Assembly (NCBI GenBank): GCA_001839685.1
Contig: MLAK01000197.1
Span: 60,260 to 124,259 of the forward strand
Length of the DNA: 64,000 nt
Origin: Tritrichomonas foetus
Lineage: Eukaryota > Parabasalia > Tritrichomonadida > Tritrichomonadidae
Direction of reading: 5' to 3'
Shown piece after piece: positions 33,035-41,625 of the stretch (positions are counted from its first letter, which is position 1; every line of letters starts with the position of its first letter). The notes below the pieces were generated by a model, which saw only the letters and a list, made by a program, of their open reading frames with translations, ran no database searches and had not been told where the DNA came from. A program made the position numbers and the translations under genes.

Positions 33035-34069
33035 ATGGCGAAAAAGCGTTCTATCACCCTAGGGTTTCAAAGCTTGCTTAATATGGATCGCTGCTATGGG
33101 AAAGATCATCCACCAGACTCATTCGAGCTTCCAACAATGCCTACAATGAACGAATTAATATATTGTACGCATTTGGAATTGTCTGCAACTAGCGACATAA
33201 AATGCAAATTAAAATTATATCCAAACTTACGCACAACTTGTCGAGCCAAAAGAACAACCTCAAAAAAAGTTTCAAACCAATCCAATCTATTAAAAGATTT
33301 TGTAGATGCGGGTTCGTATTATTCATTCAGTTTAGATATTGGCGATGAGAATGATGAGATATTAAACGAGGCTCTCAATTCGACTGAAGAGCCCCAAGAT
33401 ATCGAATCATCTCAGCCACCTCAACCCAGCAATTCTAGTCAGCCAAATAGACTCAGAAGATCAAGCCACTCAAATCTAGACTTGATATCAAGTCAATCCA
33501 GTCATCAGTCTCGATCAAATCGATCAAGTCGATCCCAAATTCATTCAGGAAATAGCTCCGGAAGGCAATCGGGAAACAGATCAAGTCGCGAGCAAGCAAT
33601 GGGAAATTCAGAATCGCTTTTATCAGGTTTCGACGATATTTCAAATCCTTCATCAGACAATTTCCAACTTACAAGCGATGGACTTGAAAATCAGATTAAT
33701 TTTACAATTAGCAGCGATGATGATGATGATTCCAGCAGATCGAATCCAGATTATAACTTAAATCTTCCTTTTTACATTTTCAATGGTGAAAATATTGACC
33801 AATGTTCTGAAAATTTAATGAAATTAGATGAAGCTTTTAGTTTTATCAACGAAATAATGAAGCCAAATGAAAGTTTAAACCCTGCAAGACATAAAAAGTC
33901 TTCACCTAACACTGCAATTCAAAATTCCGAAACAACTATGCAAAATGATACTACTGCCATTAATCATTCAGATGCGCAATGTTTAAGCAGTCGGTCTCAG
34001 GCAAGACAATCAAACAACAGTCCTCGGACCCCAATTTCCGAAATGAGGAACAACTATAATATATATTAA
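33035..34069 (+). CDS. Ser/Asn/Gln-rich, Arg-Ser-dotted protein
   Basis: 344 residues. The first 80 residues form a compact, Cys-containing basic region (KCKLKLYPNLRTTCRAKRTT). Residues about 120-200 are rich in Ser with scattered Arg (SRSNRSSRSQIHS), resembling RS-type or phospho-regulated disordered segments. An acidic patch (SSDDDDDSS) is near 225. The C-terminus is again disordered. No known domain is recognised. A regulator or nucleic-acid-associated factor is possible but unsupported beyond composition. Confidence 0.7.
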   Translation: MAKKRSITLGFQSLLNMDRCYGKDHPPDSFELPTMPTMNELIYCTHLELSATSDIKCKLKLYPNLRTTCRAKRTTSKKVSNQSNLLKDFVDAGSYYSFSLDIGDENDEILNEALNSTEEPQDIESSQPPQPSNSSQPNRLRRSSHSNLDLISSQSSHQSRSNRSSRSQIHSGNSSGRQSGNRSSREQAMGNSESLLSGFDDISNPSSDNFQLTSDGLENQINFTISSDDDDDSSRSNPDYNLNLPFYIFNGENIDQCSENLMKLDEAFSFINEIMKPNESLNPARHKKSSPNTAIQNSETTMQNDTTAINHSDAQCLSSRSQARQSNNSPRTPISEMRNNYNIY

Positions 34070-34363
34070 GAATTTCTATATTCCTCTCATAATTTGTGAT
34101 GTGTTATTTCCAAAATTTTTATGTTTTATTTGTGTATTTAATAAATGTTTGTTACTTTTCCTAATCATCCTTTAATTTATATTTGAGCTATTAGATATAT
34201 CTAGAGAAGAGTAATCTTTATTAAAATGTATTTCTCTGAGAATCAGAATCTGAATGTTATTGTGATGATTTAGTGAAATTTAGGAACATATTGACCTATA
34301 TTTCACGTGTATTGGTCAAAACTGGAATTCGATTGAAATTGTACATAAAAAGTGACGTAACCA

Positions 34364-35485
34364 ATGATTCTTCCTTTCATCATCGCACTTTACTCTCGTA
34401 ATTCATTTGGAATTGGCCGATTCTCTTCAGACGAAGCTGAAAACCTTCCTTATATTATAATTCCTTATTATAACTATCAGACAGAAATTATCGAAATAGC
34501 TAAAGATTTTATTGCAGAAACAGAAACCAACAAATCATTTGTTGTTGCCTCAATCGATTGCGACCAGTTTAAGACGGTTTGTTCTGACATGGATCTGAAG
34601 CCATCCCATTTGTATGTTTCATATCCTCCACACAACCGAGCGAAACAATCAAATCGTAAAATAACGCCTAAAAATATTCGACAGCTTGCTTCAGATTTAT
34701 CTGTTAGTGGCTTATATAACTTTTCACAGCAAGATGAAATATTGGAAGCGGCCAATGACTGCCCACTTTTTTGTCTCGTCGCACGATCGAATGCGGGTGA
34801 TCTTGAAGTAAAGCTACCTATTGTTAAAGAACTTGCACACTTGTTTGCTCATCGAAATGTTCGATTTGCATTTGTAACTGATTTTGCCCTTTATGAAAAA
34901 TATGCACATCATCCACTTACAGCATTTGTTTTTATTTCACCTGGAAACAAACATGCAACCCATCGTGGTGATTTTACACTTCAATCTTTAGCTGAATTTG
35001 TAACTCAATTTGAACAGCCTGTCTGGGGGCCACCACTACCACCAAAGAATCCGGCTTTAGTTATGGTTGGTAAGGCATTAAATAATGAAACTGTTGAAGA
35101 ATTCAGGAATTATCAAAATCGAATTCCAATGGTTTTCATAAATAATGAAGAAGATTCCATCAGAGCAAGAACAATTTGTAAAGATGAAGACAGCTGTCTT
35201 GCTGCAGTTGATTTCAAGAAATTCAGGTCTGTTGTAATTCCAAATAATATTCATACCGAAGAAAAAATTAAAATTCTTAATGATTTAAACAATATTTGGA
35301 ATAATCAAACTTTACAAGAAAAAGTCATAGACCAAATCTATACAGCTATAAACATGAACATAAACACAACTATCGCATGCGGAATTGCCGCTTTCATTGT
35401 AATTGGTCTCACTGGTCTCTTCTTTATTGATAAGAAGAGAGAAATTGTTGATAACAGGAAGCCGGCAAAACCAAAAACAAAGTAA
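34364..35485 (+). CDS. Redox-inactive thioredoxin-like ER membrane protein
   Basis: 373 residues: N-terminal hydrophobic signal (MILPFIIALYS), thioredoxin-like domain, a second related domain, one membrane span at about 335-357 (IACGIAAFIVIGLTGLFFI) and a short basic tail. In the first domain, FVVASIDCDQFKTVCSDMDLKPSHLYVS follows the PDI pattern of the beta strand with the Cys pair after the active site, but where WCGHC should stand the sequence is PYYNYQT, so the CxxC is absent. The end KPKTK places Lys at -3 and -5, the KxKxx form of ER retrieval signals. It therefore resembles a membrane-anchored PDI relative that binds, rather than oxidises, client proteins (inference). Confidence 0.75.
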   Translation: MILPFIIALYSRNSFGIGRFSSDEAENLPYIIIPYYNYQTEIIEIAKDFIAETETNKSFVVASIDCDQFKTVCSDMDLKPSHLYVSYPPHNRAKQSNRKITPKNIRQLASDLSVSGLYNFSQQDEILEAANDCPLFCLVARSNAGDLEVKLPIVKELAHLFAHRNVRFAFVTDFALYEKYAHHPLTAFVFISPGNKHATHRGDFTLQSLAEFVTQFEQPVWGPPLPPKNPALVMVGKALNNETVEEFRNYQNRIPMVFINNEEDSIRARTICKDEDSCLAAVDFKKFRSVVIPNNIHTEEKIKILNDLNNIWNNQTLQEKVIDQIYTAINMNINTTIACGIAAFIVIGLTGLFFIDKKREIVDNRKPAKPKTK

Positions 35486-35525
35486 GGTTTCTGTTTTATA
35501 AATGAAAAAATATTAGATACACTCA

Positions 35526-35550
35526 TTTTTTTTTTTTTTTTTTTTTTTTT
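35526..35550. repeat. Poly-T tract of about 25 bases
   Basis: Uninterrupted T-run just downstream of the thioredoxin-like gene. Similar long T-runs occur at 44800 and 61717. Confidence 0.95.
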
Positions 35551-35652
35551 CTATCTCTTTCAAAAATAAGAATAATTCTATTGGCAGATGGATTATTATT
35601 TACACTCAATACAATAAACAAGTTGTAGCTATCATTTGATGAATAAAATTGG

Positions 35653-36115
35653 TTATTTTTGGTTAATTGCCCATGAAACTTGAGATTTAGCAGCATTTTC
35701 TTCATCTTCTGTTAAATCATTAACTATTCCAAAAGTTTCTCTCATCTGGGATTAGAAAAAATAAAAATACTGATTCAACTGTTCGACACTGCATGATCTG
35801 TTTTGCAATTGCTTCAGAAATAGCTGTTGTTAAAGCATTTATTTCAAGAAAATGAGACGCTTGGAGCAATGGGCAAAGGTCAGCAGCACAATCCTCTAAA
35901 AATTCATTAATCCAATTATCATTTGGTGGATTTACACTTAATTTCATAAATCTATGAATATTTCCCATAACTTCTGAAGGAACATTATCCAAATTAATTT
36001 TTGTGACAAGAAACAAATCACCTGCAATTCTCATTAATAATTTTGAACATGCTAATTCTGGTGTATTAATATTGAAAACCACACCATCGGAAGATATAAC
36101 TTGAATAAAAGTCAT
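35653..36115 (-). CDS. SKP1: Skp1, SCF ubiquitin-ligase adaptor (one intron)
   Basis: Two exons, 36115-35771 and 35745-35653, give 145 residues. The first exon encodes the BTB/POZ fold (SSDGVVFNINTPELA) and most of the F-box-binding helices (ADLCPLLQASHFLEINALT, CRTVES). After removal of a 25-nt intron in phase 0 the reading continues with MRETFGIVNDLTEDEE, which matches the Skp1 C-terminal signature 'IRxTFxIxNDFTxEEE'. Skp1 links cullin-1 to F-box proteins. Translation without splicing would end after IPDERNFWNS and lose this part. The start is the ATG at 36115; the frame runs on upstream without another ATG. It is divergent from the dynein-assembly gene with 132 bp between starts, so a shared promoter is likely. 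Confidence 0.92.
35746..35770 (-). other. 25-nt spliceosomal intron in SKP1
   Basis: Begins GTATTT and ends TTCTAATCCCAG. Its removal restores the conserved Skp1 C-terminus in frame (phase 0). It shares length, GTAT start and TTCTAAT-NN-CAG end with the ankyrin-gene intron at 37421. Confidence 0.92.
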
Positions 36116-36247
36116 TCCCAAAAAAGAAATTGAAATTGGCCATAACCGCGAAATATTGGCCTTTGTGAAATTTCAAAATAAAAACGTTAGAATTCACTTC
36201 ATCCGAACACTTAAAATAAATAAACGTGCACCAAACATTTTTGAAAA

Positions 36248-36751
36248 ATGATGGAAAGCGGAATAGACATTCTTGCCCTTCAAAAAATGTTTGAAGAAAC
36301 TGCTCCTCCAGAACAAGAGGAAGAACCACAAGAACAATTCGAACAAGTCATCGAAGCTAAAGAAAAAGATTCATTCTGGGATGACGACGAAATTACACCA
36401 GTTGGGTTTTACAAAGACGAATCGGATACTCGTCCAGAGCCACCCTATGAAATGCACTATCGTCAACAGGTTGGAACTGAAGATGTTTATTTAGGATTAA
36501 ATATGAAAGATCCTTCGATCTCTTCATGTGATGCAATTGTCCTCAACGTTACTTTAGAAGATACCCAGCTTGATGATATTGATTTGAACGTTCAAAATGG
36601 GTTTTTGGACTTGAGATGTCCAAAATACCGCCTTACGATGAAATTCGAAAGACCAACTAAAGATAATCTCACTGAAGCCAAGTGGAAGAAGAATGAACAT
36701 ATTCTAACCATCACAATTCCTATCATTCCACAGGACATCAAAATTGTTTGA
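36248..36751 (+). CDS. DNAAF6: PIH1D3/DNAAF6-like axonemal dynein assembly factor
   Basis: 167 residues. An acidic N-terminus is followed by YRQQVGTEDVYLGLNMKD, which closely matches the diagnostic segment of PIH1D3 (DNAAF6, Twister), and then a CS/alpha-crystallin-like beta domain (DIDLNVQNGFLDLRCPKYRL) to the end. The family works with HSP90/HSP70 co-chaperones in the cytoplasm to pre-assemble outer and inner dynein arms. Presence implies motile flagella. Two adjacent Met codons (36248 and 36251) could start it. It is shorter than the vertebrate protein (about 210), mainly at the N-terminus. Divergent from SKP1. Confidence 0.9.
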   Translation: MMESGIDILALQKMFEETAPPEQEEEPQEQFEQVIEAKEKDSFWDDDEITPVGFYKDESDTRPEPPYEMHYRQQVGTEDVYLGLNMKDPSISSCDAIVLNVTLEDTQLDDIDLNVQNGFLDLRCPKYRLTMKFERPTKDNLTEAKWKKNEHILTITIPIIPQDIKIV

Positions 36752-37295
36752 AAATACTTTAGTCTAAAGCACCTGCAAGTAAACTAAAAATGAAATTTTA
36801 TTTTTTTAGCTGATTATCTTTATTTAAGGAATCTCAATTTGATATTCCATGACCTTCATGAAATGAGAGAATTTTCCCCTCAAGTGTTATTAATACATAT
36901 TTCACTCTCAACAATAGACTTAAATGATTATTCTTATCATTTGTCTTATTATTGCATAATCTGTCTGACTTCAATGTGGTTTTCTATATATATTTTTCTG
37001 TATTTATATGGTCTTTAATTCTAAACAAAAGACCATATACATGCGGAAAAAGTCGATGGGGATTGAAGATAATATGGAGTTAAAGAAACACTTTTTCTCG
37101 ATTATTTGGTAAGTAAATGCTTAAGAAAAAGAAACTAATCTTTTTTTCATGCATTAAGTTCATAATTCTGGAAATTATTCATAAAAAACTTCATTTTAGA
37201 CAAGAAAAGGATCAAAATTTGGACATGAGATTTCTTGAAAGAACATGAAATGTGATATAAAAAAGTGAGATTTTNGAAGTGAGCTAATTTTTAAT
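36752..37295. other. Intergenic region
   Basis: About 540 bp with one ambiguous base at 37275. No gene or repeat is supported. Confidence 0.5.
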
Positions 37296-38558
37296 ATGTC
37301 TCACAAAGATTCAAAAGAGGGCCGTCTAGTTCTCAGAATCGCATACAATTGTTGTACTGATTTAAAACGAGTATTAGAAGCAAACAGAGATGTCGCAAAA
37401 TCTTTCAATTTCAATTTATCGTATATTTAATTTTTCTAATTTCAGAGATAAAATTTTAAACGAAGCTGGACTAACGCAAGTTCCATCCAAACAACTTAAT
37501 TTGATGCATATTGCCGCTTTTTACGATTCGCTTGAGTGTTTAGTTCTCCTTCATCAAAACTATAATATCGATATTGATATCAAAAGTCCAGTTTTTCAAT
37601 ATTATTTATTCAGATGTCTTATTTTATTTTTTATTATACACCACTTCACTATGCATGCTTAAATGGGTCACTTGAATGTGCACAATATCTGCTCCAAAAT
37701 GGGGCTGATCCAAATGCCTTATCTGAAACAAACGGTCATATTCCACTATATCTTGCTGCTTATTCTGGAAATGCACGTTTAATGAATGCATTATTTGATT
37801 ATAATGCAAACCTTGATACGAAAAATACGACCAGCAAACACTCACCACTTTTGCAAGCACTTAAAAGGAAGAAAATTGAATGCCTTGATGTTTTATTACG
37901 AAGAGGCTTCAAGCCAACAACATCATCACGTGATGGCAATTTATCACCTTTGATGCAGGCTATTGTTGTTGGTCTTTTTGATGCAGTTGAGCCACTTTTA
38001 GCTCAAGGTGCAGATGCTAATTATACAAATGCGAGCGGAAATTGTGCTTTATATTTGGCTATTCGTCAAAATAAAGAAGAAACTGTTCAATTACTTTTAG
38101 ATAATGGCGCAGATCCAAAATTCCCTGGTCCAACTGGAATTAATGCTGTTCATGCAGCATGTGCAACAGGAAACCTGAATATGCTGAAAATGTTAATCGA
38201 TGCTGGTGCTGATCGATATGCAAAAACACAGAAAGGTCAAAATGCTGCATTTTCTGCTTTACAAGCACCTCAAGAAAAAATGATTGAAATTTTGACATAT
38301 CTTTATGATGATTTAGGTTTTGATATAAATGCAACAGAACAAGATGGAAAAACTACAATCCTTCTTGAAATTTTGGCGGATTCAAAGAAATTGACACCTG
38401 AAGTTGCGAAATTTTTGTTGTCAAGAGGCGCAAACATTTATGCAAAAGCAATGAATGATCGAACAGCTTTTGAAATGGTAATGACGCAATTTGGAACACC
38501 AGAAATTAAAGCGATTTTTAAGGAGACGGCAGAAAAATTGAACAAATCTAACAAATAA
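37296..38558 (+). CDS. Ankyrin-repeat protein (one or two short introns)
   Basis: Proposed exons are 37296-37420, 37446-37590 and 37614-38558, giving 404 residues. Exon 1 is a short helical N-terminus (MSHKDSKEGRLVL). Exons 2 and 3 carry ankyrin repeats, for example LMHIAAFYDSLECLVLLHQ, TPLHYACLNGSLECAQYLL and CALYLAIRQNKEETVQLLL, about nine to ten units. The first intron is certain in type; the second junction is less so, because the join leaves an insertion (MSYFIFYY) before TPLHYAC and lengthens that repeat from about 33 to 39 residues. Ankyrin proteins are protein-binding scaffolds; no other domain is present. Trichomonads carry large ankyrin families. Confidence 0.85.
37421..37445 (+). 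other. 25-nt spliceosomal intron in the ankyrin gene
   Basis: Begins GTATAT and ends TTCTAATTTCAG. It contains in-frame stops if retained. Removal joins FNLS to DKILNEAGL (phase 2) and links the ATG at 37296 to the ankyrin repeats. Confidence 0.88.
37591..37613 (+). other. Possible 23-nt intron in the ankyrin gene
   Basis: GTTTTT...TTATTCAG, phase 0. Retention ends the protein after 21 more codons; removal connects to the open ankyrin frame. It lacks the GTAT start and TTCTAAT element of the other two introns, so an indel or another splice choice cannot be excluded. Confidence 0.5.
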
Positions 38559-39035
38559 TGTGAAAGAATCTGAATTAATGATTTATATTTATTAAAAGAA
38601 AATATACTAATAAAAATTGATTTCTTATTATCTTTTACAGCAGAAATAAAATCAAGTGAAATAAATTAAAAGAGCGAACACAAAATACATATCAATTTAT
38701 TTATTATTTAATTCATTGTTAATATTATAACATTTCATTGAAAAACACATTGACTTTCCAATCATGGACCAGGAATTTGATTAAAATCAGACACTTTCAA
38801 TTGATAACAATACAAAAATCAAATGATCAAAAAGAGAAATAGGCAAATTAGCTGGAATTTATATGTATGTAATATTTCTTTATATCTTTTTATCATTGAG
38901 TGTCCCTACATTTATGAACTTAATTTAAATTTAATGTTTAAACATTGGGGACGTAGCAGTCCTCTTTGTGTTTTGGATATCCCTTTCATTTTATAGTTTA
39001 GAATTACCCATTTGCCTTTTAATATAAAATTTATT
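38559..39035. other. Intergenic region between convergent genes
   Basis: About 480 bp, AT-rich. No feature is supported. Confidence 0.5.
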
Positions 39036-40019
39036 TTAACAATTCATAACTTCTTGGAGAAGCATTGAAACGCTATTAACTGCTTCAATAACTCCATCTT
39101 CGGCGTTCACCAAAGGCTCATTGAATTTTTCACATTCATTTTCAATTCCAATGTAGCTTTTTTCGAAATCAAGCATTCTTAAATCAAACTTCATTGGATT
39201 AACTTCATCATAAACCACAACCAGTGATGAACTATAAAACCGCACGCCAAAATCATTTTTTAAAACAGTCAATGATTTTTTAAGGGAATTTAGTTTTTCG
39301 ATCATTTTTGGAAGGATTTCCTTACATTTGAAGAAGTCTTTAAAGAATTCTTTCAATTCCTCCAATGTACATTCATTTCCAAATTTTCTGGAAACAACTG
39401 TTAAATCTTCATCTTTTGGATAATTTTCATTATTAGAATACCACATTGCTGCACGGATTCGGAAATTTGTGAATTTGCAAGATCCACTTTGCATTTTTGC
39501 TGATCGTCTCGCAGCTTTTTTCTTTGAAGCGCCAATGCGCCATGACCTTATTCCTAGCTTAAGGTCAAGCATTGCTGGTTTTTCATAACCTGCAGCAATA
39601 TCTTTTTCTAAAAGCATAGGTGTTCTAGATTCACCTTCTTCAACAATTAAAGATGGTTGAAAATCAAGTGATATGACATTATCATCATCATTATTTTCAT
39701 TATTTTTATTATTTACATTATTTATATTTTTATTTTTTCCGGTGTTCACAAATACAACTCCATAAATAATGGGAATTAAATCTTGTGAAAGGAATTCATG
39801 GAGTTGCTTCCTATACATTTGATAAAACTTATCTTCACCAGATCCTAGATTCTTAGCAAATAGTCCTTCACTAAAAGAAAGAATAGAGTCAGGATGACCA
39901 AATACTCTTCCGCGAAGTTGCATTCCAGGACGCGTGTCAAGATGTAATGTAAGCCTGTTTGATGAATGTAGTGCTTGTTCATCATACGTAAGATAGTCTG
40001 AATCACTAGATGATGTCAT
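39036..40019 (-). CDS. Inositol polyphosphate kinase (IPMK/IP6K family)
   Basis: 327 residues. The family signature PxxxDxKxG is present as PAMLDLKLG at 148-156. Downstream SSSLVVVYD (263-271) matches the S-S-L-L-x-x-Y-x motif and MLDFEKSY (282-289) stands at the metal-binding I/L-D-F motif. These residues bind inositol phosphate and ATP, so the enzyme should phosphorylate an inositol phosphate. Whether it acts as a multikinase, IP3 3-kinase or IP6 kinase cannot be told from these motifs. An Asn-rich insert (about 96-113, NINNVNNKNNENN) is typical of AT-rich genomes. The ATG at 40019 is the only good start. No membrane or signal segment. Confidence 0.9.
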   Translation of the reverse strand: MTSSSDSDYLTYDEQALHSSNRLTLHLDTRPGMQLRGRVFGHPDSILSFSEGLFAKNLGSGEDKFYQMYRKQLHEFLSQDLIPIIYGVVFVNTGKNKNINNVNNKNNENNDDDNVISLDFQPSLIVEEGESRTPMLLEKDIAAGYEKPAMLDLKLGIRSWRIGASKKKAARRSAKMQSGSCKFTNFRIRAAMWYSNNENYPKDEDLTVVSRKFGNECTLEELKEFFKDFFKCKEILPKMIEKLNSLKKSLTVLKNDFGVRFYSSSLVVVYDEVNPMKFDLRMLDFEKSYIGIENECEKFNEPLVNAEDGVIEAVNSVSMLLQEVMNC

Positions 40020-40284
40020 TCAACACTAGAAGCAAAGATCTGAATTTGGATAGCATTTTCAAAAAGTTAGCCAATATAAAATTTATTCATGGAATAAATG
40101 GTCGCTATTTCACAAAAAGCTTCTTTGTAAAGCAATTGATTTCATGAAGCAGAGGTTTGAATGCATTCAAAACTGTGTGCTGATATTCAAAAAGATCTTT
40201 TCCAAATATTGTAAATTATTGAATTTTTATCTGACATTATATGGTGAATTTTACTTCAATTTAAAAACGAAATTCTCAATCGAA

Positions 40285-41304
40285 ATGGATCACAAGTGTA
40301 GACTCTACGGCAATTTTAAAGGCGTTTCAAAAGAGGGTTCAAAAGACCATTGTACAATACTTAATTTACCAGACAATTCAGGCAGCGTCGTAATTTCTGG
40401 TTCATCTTCCGAAAATCATTCAATTTTATTATACTCAAATGGAAGCTCAGCCTCGCTCGGATTAAATGACAAATGCCAACTCGGTATTGGCACGACCAAA
40501 AACTCGACAGAATTTTTGCCAGTTCGAACAGATATTAAATTCAAATCTGTCGCCTGCGGTGAAGATTTTACGTTATGGATATCTGAAGATAATCAATTGT
40601 ATGTTTGCGGATTACAGAAAAATACAATTCCTACTATTTTCAACAACTTAAAAGCTATTCAATGTTCATCCTATAAAAAAACCGCCGCAATTATTACAGA
40701 AAATAAAACGGTTATTCTTTGGTCTGATTTTCATGATGATTCAACACAAAAAGAATATAATCTACCATTTCCTGCCCAGGATATTTCATGTGGAAATGAT
40801 TTTGTTTCAGTTCTTTTAGAAAATCAAATTTTAGTACGAGTCTTTTCAAATGGAACAATTGAACCCCTACTTATTGAATCAACTACTGCTAAAATACCTG
40901 ATAGATTTGTCAGAATGAGCAGTAGCGAAAATTATACTGTTGCAATTGATTTTGGAAAAAATGTTTGGCTTTTTGGAAATGTTGGAAGATATGGCTCAAA
41001 ACCAGATTCTCTCCCAATTTATACAAATGCAATTAATGTTTTTGCATTACCAAAATCAATTGTTGTTATTCATTCTAACTTTGCCGCTTTTTCTTTAGGT
41101 GAAAATCAATTCGGACAATTCGCCAATGGCGAAACAAAACCGTCCTACATGTTCACTCAAGCGAAACTTTCTTTTCCGGTAATGACTGTTGTTGGAAATG
41201 AAAAAATGCAGCTTTATATTCCAAGGCCGCTGACGAGAAGCTTTACAGAATTTGAACAGAGCCAGTTTATTCCAGGCTTCCACAAATATTTACCCAATTC
41301 ATAA
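40285..41304 (+). CDS. RCC1-like repeat protein
   Basis: 339 residues from MDHKCRLYGN at 40285, chosen because TCAAT lies just before it and the upstream in-frame extension (to 40144) is Phe/Leu/Lys-rich without repeat character. Repeats of the RCC1 type are visible, best at SLGLNDKCQLGIGTTKNS...VACGEDFTLWISEDNQLYVCG and at FAAFSLGENQFGQFANGE. The canonical His in several blades is replaced, so the propeller is divergent. RCC1 proteins act as Ran exchange factors or as general protein-binding propellers; with no NLS and divergent blades, a scaffold role is more likely than the Ran-GEF itself. Confidence 0.82.
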   Translation: MDHKCRLYGNFKGVSKEGSKDHCTILNLPDNSGSVVISGSSSENHSILLYSNGSSASLGLNDKCQLGIGTTKNSTEFLPVRTDIKFKSVACGEDFTLWISEDNQLYVCGLQKNTIPTIFNNLKAIQCSSYKKTAAIITENKTVILWSDFHDDSTQKEYNLPFPAQDISCGNDFVSVLLENQILVRVFSNGTIEPLLIESTTAKIPDRFVRMSSSENYTVAIDFGKNVWLFGNVGRYGSKPDSLPIYTNAINVFALPKSIVVIHSNFAAFSLGENQFGQFANGETKPSYMFTQAKLSFPVMTVVGNEKMQLYIPRPLTRSFTEFEQSQFIPGFHKYLPNS

Positions 41305-41625
41305 TGAATCATCATTTTTTAATAAATATTTGTATTCTATCAAACAATTTTTTAATTTTGTTTTTCTTCATTTTAGGCTAAATTATTTGAATAATGAAGC
41401 CGTTCAAGTTGAACCTGCCATTGAGAACAAATGAATTTCAAAAACATTCCGAAATCTATTTATATTTAGATTTAGATAATTTCTTTTTCATCAATGAATA
41501 ATTACTCTATTTTTCATAGAAATAACTAAAAATAAAAAATATGATTTGTTAAAAAGTTTGTACAATAAAAAAAAATCTAATAAATTATGTTTATTTTGAT
41601 ACAAAAAGAAGAAAGTTATAACATT
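41305..41625. other. Intergenic region between convergent genes
   Basis: A 60-codon frame overlaps the RCC1-like gene end and reaches 41434; its last part (LNYLNNEAVQVEPAIENK) looks mildly coding but I see no convincing link to the upstream gene. Confidence 0.35.

Noticed and set aside
40144..40284. Upstream in-frame ATG adding 47 residues to the RCC1-like protein
   Set aside because: The extra part is Phe/Lys/Leu-rich noise-like sequence, and the initiator-like TCAAT lies next to the inner ATG.
41305..41434. Extension of the RCC1-like gene by an intron (GTATTC...TTTTAG) to a NNEAVQVEPAIENK tail
   Set aside because: The upstream gene already ends naturally and the putative 45-nt intron lacks the TTCTAAT-NN-CAG block of the other introns.
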